NCBI RefSeq assembly: GCF_963668665.1
Contig: NZ_OY764902.1
Location: 2,049,501 to 2,113,500, forward strand
Origin: an uncultured Anaeromusa sp.
Lineage (GTDB): Bacteria; Bacillota; Negativicutes; Anaeromusales; Anaeromusaceae
Direction of reading: 5' to 3'
Length of the DNA: 64,000 nucleotides
Shown here: positions 1 to 7,330 of the stretch, piece by piece
How positions within the stretch are numbered: position 1 is the stretch's first letter
Layout of the letters: each line of letters starts with the position of its first letter
The notes under the pieces: generated by a model
Told to the model about the DNA's origin: nothing
Seen by the model: the letters and a program-made list of their open reading frames with translations, nothing else
Database searches by the model: none
Program-made: the position numbers and the translations under genes

Positions 1-2
1 GG

Positions 3-128
3 GCGTTGAACTATTTTTACGACAAGCCTGTTTGGGAAAAAATTGTGCGTAATGCTATGAACTGCGATTATAGCTGGGGCGCATCGGCTAAAAAATACGT
101 GGAAGTGTATCGCAACTTGCTGCGGTAG
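3..128 (+). CDS. glgA: Glycogen synthase, C-terminal end (partial)
   Basis: Only the last 41 codons and the stop are inside the window. The tail reads ALNYFYDKPVWEKIVRNAM, then a segment with YSWGASAKKY and VYRNLL, which is the typical end of bacterial GT5 glycogen/starch synthases (a W-x-x-A-x-x-Y pattern close to the C-terminus). The enzyme adds glucose from ADP-glucose to growing glycogen in the cytosol. The next gene encodes a two-domain alpha-glucan enzyme, which fits a glycogen locus. The upstream part of the gene is outside the window, so its start and operon cannot be seen. Confidence 0.8.
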   Translation, partial: ALNYFYDKPVWEKIVRNAMNCDYSWGASAKKYVEVYRNLLR

Positions 129-161
129 AGCTACTGTAAAGAAGTATATGCGATTTAGCAG

Positions 162-245
162 GGAACCACTGATTTCGGAAACACTCCGTCCGGCGCAGCA
201 TGCTGTGGCCGCCTTGGCGAGAGAGTTGCTAGAATCAGTGGTTCC
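162..245. repeat. 13-bp perfect inverted repeat between glgA and the amylase fusion
   Basis: GGAACCACTGATT at 162-174 is exactly complementary to AATCAGTGGTTCC at 233-245. The loop of about 58 nt contains a smaller palindrome (CAGCATGCTG, 197-206). No proper T-run follows, so it is not a classical terminator. The architecture (long outer stem, small central palindrome) resembles the type A repeats elsewhere in the window, but the sequence differs. Confidence 0.6.
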
Positions 246-278
246 TTAAAAATAAGCGGGAGAAACGAGGCTGAGATC

Positions 279-3200
279 ATGGCTGGTAATGAACAAACTG
301 CAGCCGCTTGGATGTATCATCATAGCTGGCGAAGCGAATTTCGCCAGCCTTTTGGCGCTGTTTGCTGCGGCGCCAAAGTACGTCTGGCTTTTCAGACGCC
401 GCCGGCGGAAACGCTGCGCAAAGTCACCCTGCGGTTGTGGCTGCAAGGGCAGGGGGAACGGTTGGTACCGCTGGAGGATGTCGGCGCAGGCTGCTGGCAG
501 GTGGAATACGAAACGCCGGCGGAACCGGGCTGGCTTTGGTATCATTTTATTGCCGAGGAAATGAATGGAACAGTTTGGTATTATGGCGCCAGTGAAGACG
601 GTCTGGGCGGGCTTGGTTATCGTCGTTCGCAGGCAGGGCCTCGTTCTTGGCAGATTACGGTGCATCAGCAGCAAGTGGCCCCGTCTTGGTTGACTGACGG
701 CGTCATCTATCAAATTTTCCCGGATCGTTTCTGCAACGGCCATGAACAAGGCGAGATCCGCGGCGCGCAGCCGGGAAGCCTTTTGCACGCTCATTGGGAG
801 GATGTGCCGTTTTATGTGCGGGATGTGGATACAGGCCATATGGTAGCGTATGATTTCTTTGGGGGCAATTTGGAAGGTATTTGCAGCAAATTGTCCTATT
901 TGGCGGATTTGGGAGTGACCATTCTCTACCTGAATCCGGTCTTTTTATCGGCAAGCAATCACCGTTATGACGTGGCGGACTATCATCAAATTGATCCGAT
1001 GTTAGGAGAAACGAAGGATTTGGTACGGCTCTGCAAGCAGGCGAAAGCCTTAGGCATGCACGTGATTCTGGACGGCGTATTTAGCCACACCGGCAGTGAT
1101 AGCGTATATTTTAACAAGGAAGGGCGTTTTCCCGGCGTCGGCGCTTATCAGTCCAAGGAATCTCCGTACTATCCCTGGTATCGCTTCAAAGACTATCCGG
1201 AAGAGTATGAAGCTTGGTGGGGCATCGGTACAATGCCTAATGTGGACGAGGTTAACGAAAGCTATCTGGATTTTATTATCCGCGGTGACGACAGCGTTTT
1301 GCGGCATTGGCTGCGCTGCGGCGTCAAAGGCTGGCGGCTGGATGTGGTGGATGAATTGCCAGACGCTTTTTTGGAAGAGTTTTATCGGGTGCTAAAGGAA
1401 GAAGACCCGGAGGCGGTTCTGATCGGCGAAGTGTGGGAGGATGCCTCGCGCAAGGAGAGCTATGGGCAAATGCGCCGATATTTGCTGGGGGACGAACTGG
1501 ATTCCACCATGAACTATCCTTTTCGCAAAGTCTTGCTGGAGTTCTTCTTGGGGCGGGCGACGGCAGATCGCACGTTGAATGTGTTGCGTTCCTTGCAGGA
1601 AAACTATCCGACGCCCCATTTTTATGGCGCTATGAACTTAGTCGGCAGTCACGATGTGCCGCGTATTTTGACGGAATTGGGCGAAGCCCCGCCTGGAGAG
1701 TCGCTGAGTGAAAAAGAGCGAGCTTTTTATCGCTTGCCTGAAGAACAGCGCCTTTTGGCATTGCAGCGCTATCGCATTTTAGTCTTGTGGCAGATGACTT
1801 TTCCGGGCGTGCCCAGCGTCTATTACGGCGATGAGGCGGGCGTGGAAGGGTATCGCGATCCTTTCAACCGGGGGACTTTTCCCTGGGGTCGTGAGGATGA
1901 GGAATTACTGGCTTGGCATCGCGCCTTGATTCATCTGCGTCAGAGCCATGCTGCGCTGCGTCGCGGTTTTTGGCTGCCTTTAGAATGCGGCCAAGAGGAT
2001 GTACTGGCCTTTTTGCGCACGATCGAGAACGGACAAGATGCCTTAGGCGGCCAAGGGGAAGAGGAAGTGCTGCTGGTAGCTGTCAACCGCCACGAGACGG
2101 AGGAACGCTGGCTGACGGTGACCGATGAAGTTCGCTTCAAGGGGCGCTTTGTGTCGTTAGTGGATGAAACACAGCAGCCGGTAGCTGCCCGGGACGGCGT
2201 GGTGATCTTGCGTCTGCCACCTTTGTCCGGTGTGGTGTTGCAACGCGAAGAGGCTTCGGTGCTGCCGCGCAGCGCGGGACTGCTGCTGCATCCTACCTCC
2301 TTGCCTGGGCCGTACGGCGGCGGTGATTTGGGAGCGGAAGCGAGAAAGTTTGTTGACTTTTTGGCGCGCGCCGGCCAGTCTTGGTGGCAGCTGCTGCCCC
2401 TCAATCAGCCGGGACCGGCCAGCTGCGGTTCGCCCTATCAAGCGTTGTCCGCTTTTGCAGGCAACGTGGCGTTGCTATCGCCAGATGATTTAGTGGCTGA
2501 TGGCTGGCTGATATCGGCAGATTTGGAGCCGCTTCCTAAAGGGAATGTCGGCGTTTATGATTGGGAAGCTGTTACGGCTTATAAAGAACAGTTGGTGCGG
2601 CGGGCTTTTGAACGGTTGCAGCCGGAATGGGCGGCTGCACCGGACTATGAGACGTTTTGCCAGTGTCAGGGAGACTGGCTGAAGGATTACGCTTTATTTC
2701 GGGCGGCTAAGAATCGCTACAAGGGACTTCCTTGGACGCAATGGCCGCAAGGGCTGCGCGAGAGACGGCCGGTAGCCCTGGATGAATTGCGGCGCCAAGA
2801 AGGGGCGGCCATTGACCTGTATCAGTTCGAACAGTATCTCTTTTTTAAGCAGGCCCGACGCTTGCGGGAATACGCTAACAAACAAGGCGTAAAGCTTTTG
2901 GGCGACTTGCCGTTGTATGTAGCTCATGACAGCAGCGATGTGTGGAGTCGGCAGCAATATTTTCTGCTGGATGGAGAGGGGGAGCCTGTCGGCGTAGCCG
3001 GTGTACCGCCGGATTATTTCAGCAAGGACGGGCAGCTTTGGGGAAACCCTCTTTATGATTGGAAGGCCATGGAACAGCAAAACTATCGCTGGTGGCGCCG
3101 GCGCTTGGAAGTGGTGCTGGAATTGACAGACTGGGTTCGACTGGATCATTTTCGGGGAATCGAAGCCTACTGGGATGTACCGGCGACAGCTGAAACGGCG

Positions 3201-3767
3201 GTGTCCGGGCGTTGGCAGCCGGGACCGGGCGCCTCCTTGCTGGCGGCATTGCGTCAAGAAGAAGGCGTACTGCCTCTTGTTGCGGAAGACTTGGGAATTA
3301 TTACGCCGGAAGTGGATGCTTTAAAAGAAGCGTTTTCGCTGCCTGGCATGGCGGTGCTGCAGTTTGCCTTTCGCCAGACGGAAGAAGGAGTCAAAAACCC
3401 GTTGGTGTCGCGCAATACAATTGTTTACACAGGCACCCATGATAATGATACAAGTCGTTCCTGGTTTGAAACGCTGGCCCGCCAAGACCCGGGGCTGGCT
3501 TCGGACATTGCTCGCTTGCTGCAGGTTCGGGGCGGAGGCGTAGAAGCGGTTGTGCGGGCATTAGTTCGTTATGCCTATGCTTGTGACGGGGATGTAACTA
3601 TTTTGCCGGTACAGGACGTGCTAGGCTTGGGGCGTGAGGGACGCATGAATGTGCCCGGCGTGGCGAAAGGCAACTGGAGCTGGCGTTTGTCGCCGGGAGC
3701 GCTTGGCGAACGCCAGGCGGTCTGGTTGGCGGAATTGTGCGAGCAATATGGTCGGACTGAACGTTAA
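279..3767 (+). CDS. Bifunctional alpha-glucan enzyme: GH13 amylase/cyclomaltodextrinase-like domain fused to 4-alpha-glucanotransferase (GH77)
   Basis: 1162 aa, two enzymes in one chain. Residues about 1-130 look like the beta-sandwich N-domain of neopullulanase/cyclomaltodextrinase proteins. A GH13 barrel follows with GVIYQIFPDRF, DGVFSHTG, the nucleophile in GWRLDVVDE (Asp355), the acid/base in GEVWED (Glu384) and the third acid in GSHD (Asp459). From about residue 664 a complete MalQ domain begins with PRSAGLLLHPTSLPGPYGGG; its catalytic set is Asp956 (RLDHFRG), Glu1003 (VAEDLG) and Asp1055 (GTHDNDT). The GH13 part would cleave or trim glucans; MalQ transfers maltosyl units. Both are cytosolic (no signal peptide). 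The position after glgA suggests glycogen or maltodextrin turnover. The exact GH13 specificity is not settled by sequence alone. The ribosome site before ATG 279 is weak. Confidence 0.9.
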   Translation: MAGNEQTAAAWMYHHSWRSEFRQPFGAVCCGAKVRLAFQTPPAETLRKVTLRLWLQGQGERLVPLEDVGAGCWQVEYETPAEPGWLWYHFIAEEMNGTVWYYGASEDGLGGLGYRRSQAGPRSWQITVHQQQVAPSWLTDGVIYQIFPDRFCNGHEQGEIRGAQPGSLLHAHWEDVPFYVRDVDTGHMVAYDFFGGNLEGICSKLSYLADLGVTILYLNPVFLSASNHRYDVADYHQIDPMLGETKDLVRLCKQAKALGMHVILDGVFSHTGSDSVYFNKEGRFPGVGAYQSKESPYYPWYRFKDYPEEYEAWWGIGTMPNVDEVNESYLDFIIRGDDSVLRHWLRCGVKGWRLDVVDELPDAFLEEFYRVLKEEDPEAVLIGEVWEDASRKESYGQMRRYLLGDELDSTMNYPFRKVLLEFFLGRATADRTLNVLRSLQENYPTPHFYGAMNLVGSHDVPRILTELGEAPPGESLSEKERAFYRLPEEQRLLALQRYRILVLWQMTFPGVPSVYYGDEAGVEGYRDPFNRGTFPWGREDEELLAWHRALIHLRQSHAALRRGFWLPLECGQEDVLAFLRTIENGQDALGGQGEEEVLLVAVNRHETEERWLTVTDEVRFKGRFVSLVDETQQPVAARDGVVILRLPPLSGVVLQREEASVLPRSAGLLLHPTSLPGPYGGGDLGAEARKFVDFLARAGQSWWQLLPLNQPGPASCGSPYQALSAFAGNVALLSPDDLVADGWLISADLEPLPKGNVGVYDWEAVTAYKEQLVRRAFERLQPEWAAAPDYETFCQCQGDWLKDYALFRAAKNRYKGLPWTQWPQGLRERRPVALDELRRQEGAAIDLYQFEQYLFFKQARRLREYANKQGVKLLGDLPLYVAHDSSDVWSRQQYFLLDGEGEPVGVAGVPPDYFSKDGQLWGNPLYDWKAMEQQNYRWWRRRLEVVLELTDWVRLDHFRGIEAYWDVPATAETAVSGRWQPGPGASLLAALRQEEGVLPLVAEDLGIITPEVDALKEAFSLPGMAVLQFAFRQTEEGVKNPLVSRNTIVYTGTHDNDTSRSWFETLARQDPGLASDIARLLQVRGGGVEAVVRALVRYAYACDGDVTILPVQDVLGLGREGRMNVPGVAKGNWSWRLSPGALGERQAVWLAELCEQYGRTER

Positions 3768-3785
3768 CCAATTTGCTTGACGATG

Positions 3786-3814
3786 TTTACGAAACTTTCC
3801 CAGTGTGCTATGAT
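3786..3814 (+). promoter_or_regulatory. Probable sigma-A promoter of bioY (extended -10)
   Basis: TTTACG at 3786-3791, a 17-bp spacer, then TATAAT-like TATGAT at 3809-3814 preceded by TGC (extended -10). It lies 36 bp upstream of the bioY start. No clear BirA operator palindrome was seen. Confidence 0.5.
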
Positions 3815-3849
3815 ACAAGAAAAAGTATGCATATCCGGGGGGAGTTAGT

Positions 3850-4428
3850 ATGAAATTAGCTTTGCGGGAACAAATCTTGATTGCCTTGTTTGCGGCATTG
3901 ACGGCTATTGGCGCGTTTATCCAAATTCCTACGCCGCTGGTTCCTTTTACGCTGCAATATCTGTTTTGCGCGTATTCCGGCGTGATGCTGGGTTCAAAAA
4001 AAGGTTTGTATGCGCAGCTTTTATATGTAGGGATTGGCTTGATCGGTATTCCTATTTTCACTAAAGGCGGCGGACCTTCGTATGTATTGCAGCCGACCTT
4101 TGGCTATCTTCTTGGTTTTATCGCTTGCGCGTATGTGGTGGGGCTGTTGACGGAGCGCCAGGAAAAGCTGCGCTTAGTTCCCACCATGCTGGCTCTTTTG
4201 GCTGGACTGACTGTGTTGTATGCAGCTGGCGTGCTCTATCTCTATGGAATCGTTAATTTTTATCTGGGTAAATCCATGTCCATGCAGGGCGCTTTGGCGG
4301 CCGGATTCCTGCCGTACATCACGGCTGACTTCATTTTAAGCGTTCTGATCGCGGTGACTTCCATCAAAGTGATGCCTGTGTTGCGGCGTGCCGGTCTTGT
4401 ACCGTCGACGCTCAGTAAGTCGGCTTGA
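3850..4428 (+). CDS. bioY: Biotin ECF transporter substrate-binding protein BioY
   Basis: 192 aa, about six hydrophobic segments. The N-terminal pattern (ALTAIGAFIQIPTPLVPFTLQ) and the following YSGVMLGSKKGLYAQLLYV stretch are typical BioY. BioY is the S-component that binds biotin in the cytoplasmic membrane; most work with a shared AT module (EcfA1-A2-T). No EcfA or EcfT gene is adjacent here, so the module must be encoded elsewhere, or BioY works alone as reported for some bacteria. The start has a good GGGGGAG ribosome site. The gene is monocistronic: own promoter upstream, a terminator-like hairpin downstream. Confidence 0.93.
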   Translation: MKLALREQILIALFAALTAIGAFIQIPTPLVPFTLQYLFCAYSGVMLGSKKGLYAQLLYVGIGLIGIPIFTKGGGPSYVLQPTFGYLLGFIACAYVVGLLTERQEKLRLVPTMLALLAGLTVLYAAGVLYLYGIVNFYLGKSMSMQGALAAGFLPYITADFILSVLIAVTSIKVMPVLRRAGLVPSTLSKSA

Positions 4429-4469
4429 GAACGGAACACAGCGTAAAGCAGCATGATATTGCGAGAGAA

Positions 4470-4507
4470 AGCCAGCCTGAGGCGCAAGGCGCTGTAGGCT
4501 GGCTTCT
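4470..4507 (+). terminator. Terminator-like hairpin after bioY
   Basis: AGCCAGCCT (4470-4478) pairs with AGGCTGGCT (4496-4504); a short, impure T-run (TCTTT) follows. Confidence 0.55.
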
Positions 4508-4595
4508 TTGCGGCTGTTATGTCTATTTCTTATTTCGGGTAGACATGGTATAATATTTGGTAATAAAAAATATGGAATATCAAGGAGGTGAACCT

Positions 4596-4613
4596 ATGCC
4601 GTCGTTGGCGTAA
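4596..4613 (+). other. Five-codon minicistron (MPSLA) upstream of the corC-like gene
   Basis: The best ribosome site of this region, AAGGAGG (4582-4588), serves ATG 4596 at ideal spacing, but that frame stops after five codons (TAA 4611-4613). The corC-like frame is a different one, and its own candidate start lies 22 nt further on. This could be a leader minicistron with reinitiation, or a frame disruption at the start of the gene. Confidence 0.35.
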
Positions 4614-4635
4614 GCCGACGAGGGCTGGGGAAGGG

Positions 4636-5973
4636 TTGGACCCTGCGTCGTTTATCGGGAATTTGCTGTTGGTTTTGTTTTTGGTGTTTTTGAATGGTTT
4701 TTTTGTGGCCGCGGAGTTTGCTATGGTCAAGGTGCGCAGTACGCGCCTTGATACGCTGCTGCAGGAGGGCAATGGGCAGGCGAAGATGGCCAGGCAGCTG
4801 GTAGATCATTTGGATGCCTATTTGTCCGCGTGTCAGCTGGGGATTACCTTGGCTTCTCTGGGACTTGGCTGGGTGGGAGAACCGGCGGTGGCTTCGATGA
4901 TCACGCCGGTGTTGACAGAGCTCGGTTTGCCGACCGCAGCCATTCATACTATTTCTTTTGGTTTAGCTTTTTCTTTTATTACGGCGCTCCACATTATTAT
5001 TGGCGAGCTGGCGCCTAAATCGCTGGCCATCCAAAAGGCGGAAAGCGTAACGTTGTTGGTGGCTTGGCCTTTGCGTGCGTTTTATCGCTTGATGTACCCT
5101 TTTATTTGGGCTTTGAATTCTACGGCTAATGCACTTTTGCGCCTGGGCGGCATTTCCCTGGCGAACGAGCAGGATGCGGCTCACACGGAAGAAGAAATTC
5201 GTATTTTGATGGAAGAAAGCCATCGGCAGGGATATATTGATCGGACCGAGCTGACCTTTGTCGATAATATTTTTGATTTTGCCGAGCGCAATGTGCGCGA
5301 CGTCATGGTGCCGCGTACGGATATGGTGTGCTTGTATCTGCAGGACGATTTCGCTATCAGCTTGGATACGGCGGTGGAAGAAAAGCTGACAAGGTATCCG
5401 GTATGCGATCCGGACAAAGATCATATCGTGGGTTTTGTGCATATCAAGGATATGCTCCAGGCGGTAGCTAGACAGGGGCAGCCTGCGCTGCGGGATATGA
5501 TGCGACAGGTGTTGTCGGTGCCGGAGTCTATGCCGTTAAGCGATTTGCTGCGCCTGCTGCAGCGGAAGAAGCTGCAGCTGGCGATTGTGGTGGACGAGTA
5601 TGGCGGTACTGCCGGTCTTGTGACGGTTGAAGACATTTTGGAAGAAATCGTGGGTGAAATTCAAGACGAGTTTGATGAGGAACGCCCAGCCATTGAAATG
5701 CGCGGCGAAGACTTGTTCTCTGTAGACGGTCGACTGATTTTGGATGAAGTCAACGACGCCCTGGGGGCGCATCTGGAATCGGAAGATGTTGATACCTTGG
5801 GCGGCTGGTTGTATTCGCGCGTGGAAATTCCGCCGCGGGTGGGACAGACCGTGCAGGAAGACGGATATATCTTTACGGTGGAAGAATGCGACGGCTCGCG
5901 GATCACCCGGGTATTGGTGCGATGCTTGCCGCCAATTACGGAGGAAGACGAGAGCGCTTCCCAAAATTCTTAG
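4636..5973 (+). CDS. CNNM/CorC-HlyC family membrane protein with CBS pair
   Basis: About 445 aa. Order: CNNM (DUF21) membrane domain with three to four helices (LVFLNGFFVAAEFAMV at the N-terminus), a CBS pair at about 200-320 (VRDVMVPRTDM and AIVVDEYGGTAGLVT are the hallmark strings), and the C-terminal CorC_HlyC domain. Members are linked to magnesium or cobalt efflux; the true substrate is open. TTG 4636 is preferred because family members usually begin with Met-Asp-Pro shortly before the first helix; the frame is open back to GTG 4588, which sits inside the ribosome site of the minicistron and so is unlikely to be used. A strong terminator follows. Confidence 0.85.
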   Translation: MDPASFIGNLLLVLFLVFLNGFFVAAEFAMVKVRSTRLDTLLQEGNGQAKMARQLVDHLDAYLSACQLGITLASLGLGWVGEPAVASMITPVLTELGLPTAAIHTISFGLAFSFITALHIIIGELAPKSLAIQKAESVTLLVAWPLRAFYRLMYPFIWALNSTANALLRLGGISLANEQDAAHTEEEIRILMEESHRQGYIDRTELTFVDNIFDFAERNVRDVMVPRTDMVCLYLQDDFAISLDTAVEEKLTRYPVCDPDKDHIVGFVHIKDMLQAVARQGQPALRDMMRQVLSVPESMPLSDLLRLLQRKKLQLAIVVDEYGGTAGLVTVEDILEEIVGEIQDEFDEERPAIEMRGEDLFSVDGRLILDEVNDALGAHLESEDVDTLGGWLYSRVEIPPRVGQTVQEDGYIFTVEECDGSRITRVLVRCLPPITEEDESASQNS

Positions 5974-5983
5974 GTGAAAATTT

Positions 5984-6030
5984 AAAGAAGGAAAGCCTTT
6001 GCATGGTAACGAAGGCTTTCCTTCTTTGCC
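5984..6030 (+). terminator. Strong intrinsic terminator
   Basis: AAAGAAGGAAAGCCTT (5984-5999) pairs perfectly with AAGGCTTTCCTTCTTT (6012-6027); the arms supply A-runs and T-runs on both strands. Confidence 0.85.
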
Positions 6031-6126
6031 TATGCGGAGAATCATTGGATGCCTAAGCGACAGAGGCGGATGTTGATAAACTTGTTTCGTTGATTTCGCA
6101 AGGCGAAAATAAAGGAGGCGTTTAGG

Positions 6127-7311
6127 ATGCAAAGGTTGTCTGGCAGAGCTGCTAGCGAAGCAACACGGGCGTTAGCTGCTCGCAACGGGGAAGGACGGTA
6201 TCGCCGTCTGGGACGCAGCGCCTTGTGGGTTAGTCAGGCTGGTTTTGGCAGTTATCGGGTAGATGCGGCGGTGGCAGCGCATAAAGAGGCCTTGCGGGCG
6301 GCGTTGCAAAGCGGTATTAACCTCATTGATACTAGCGCCAACTACGCAGATGGAGGCTCAGAGCGTCTCATTGGCGAAGTGCTGACGGAAATGGTTCACA
6401 CTGGCGCTGTGCGTCGGGACGAAGTGGTGCTTATTTCTAAAGTCGGTTACTTGCAAAACAGCAATCTTCGGCTGCGCCAAGAACGGCAGCAGGCAGGCAA
6501 TGATTTTCCGGAGGTAGTTCCTTATGCGCCGACCTTGGAACATTGCATTCATCCGGACTTTTTAGAGGAACAGCTGGAGCTCAGTCTGCAGCGGCTGCAG
6601 ATAAGCTGCTTGGATGGTTTTTTGCTGCACAATCCGGAATACTATCTTTTATGGGCTTTGCAGCAAGGCGGCGACGCTGCAGCGGCGCGGGCGGAGTATG
6701 TGCGCCGCCTGCGGCAAGCTGTTTCTTGGCTGGAAAAAGCAGTGCAGCAAGGGCGTATTGCTTGGTATGGAGTCAGCTCCAACACCTTTCCGAGGCCTGC
6801 AGGCGATCCGCAGCAGACGCCGTTGGACGAACTATGGCAAGCGGCTTCTTTGGCCGGCGGTGCAGGGCATCATTTTGGCTTTATTCAATTTCCGTGCAAC
6901 CTCTTGGAACCGGCGGCGGCAATGCTGCCAGCGTGGCCTCAGGAGCGGACGCTGCTAGAGTATGCCGCTGCCTTGGATTTGGGCGTGTTGATCAATCGGC
7001 CTTTAAACGCCATTCAAGAAGGCGATTTGGTTCGCTTGGATGAAGACGTATATGACGCAGAAGGGCGGGCGGCGGCGCGGCGGTTTTATGAAGACGCGGC
7101 GCAGCTTAACTCGTCATGGGGAGAAGCGCCTCATCTGCGTCATTTGGCGCTGCGGGCTTTGCGGTCAGCGCAGGGGGTAAGCGCCGTCTTGGTGGGCATG
7201 CGCCGGACAGCCTATGTGGCCGATGTGATGGCCGAGTTGGAACGTAAGGCGCCTGAGCGCAGCGATAGAGAAATCTGGAAGCGAGTTAAAGCGTTGCGGG
7301 CAAGAACGTAG
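6127..7311 (+). CDS. Aldo/keto reductase family protein
   Basis: 394 aa. The AKR fold is visible from residue about 28: RRLGRSALWVSQAGFGSYR, the catalytic Asp/Tyr region LIDTSANYADGGSERLIGE, a Lys-bearing strand VVLISKVGY, and the C-terminal cofactor region GVSAVLVGMRR. Family members reduce carbonyls with NAD(P)H in the cytosol. It is longer than a typical AKR (about 310-330 aa), with an N-terminal extension of about 25 residues and a larger loop near residues 105-135. The start has a perfect AAAGGAGG site at 6112-6119. hrpB follows after 19 bp and may be co-transcribed. The substrate is unknown. Confidence 0.8.
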   Translation: MQRLSGRAASEATRALAARNGEGRYRRLGRSALWVSQAGFGSYRVDAAVAAHKEALRAALQSGINLIDTSANYADGGSERLIGEVLTEMVHTGAVRRDEVVLISKVGYLQNSNLRLRQERQQAGNDFPEVVPYAPTLEHCIHPDFLEEQLELSLQRLQISCLDGFLLHNPEYYLLWALQQGGDAAAARAEYVRRLRQAVSWLEKAVQQGRIAWYGVSSNTFPRPAGDPQQTPLDELWQAASLAGGAGHHFGFIQFPCNLLEPAAAMLPAWPQERTLLEYAAALDLGVLINRPLNAIQEGDLVRLDEDVYDAEGRAAARRFYEDAAQLNSSWGEAPHLRHLALRALRSAQGVSAVLVGMRRTAYVADVMAELERKAPERSDREIWKRVKALRART

Positions 7312-7330
7312 TGGAGAGGACAACTGGCCA

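Noticed and set aside
246..839. Long minus-strand open frame across the start of the amylase fusion
   Set aside because: It is the complement of a gene with complete catalytic motifs and reads as low-complexity Arg/Pro-rich text.
4470..4640. Known metal-ion riboswitch before the corC-like gene
   Set aside because: The region is short and shows neither the M-box nor the yybP-ykoY consensus.
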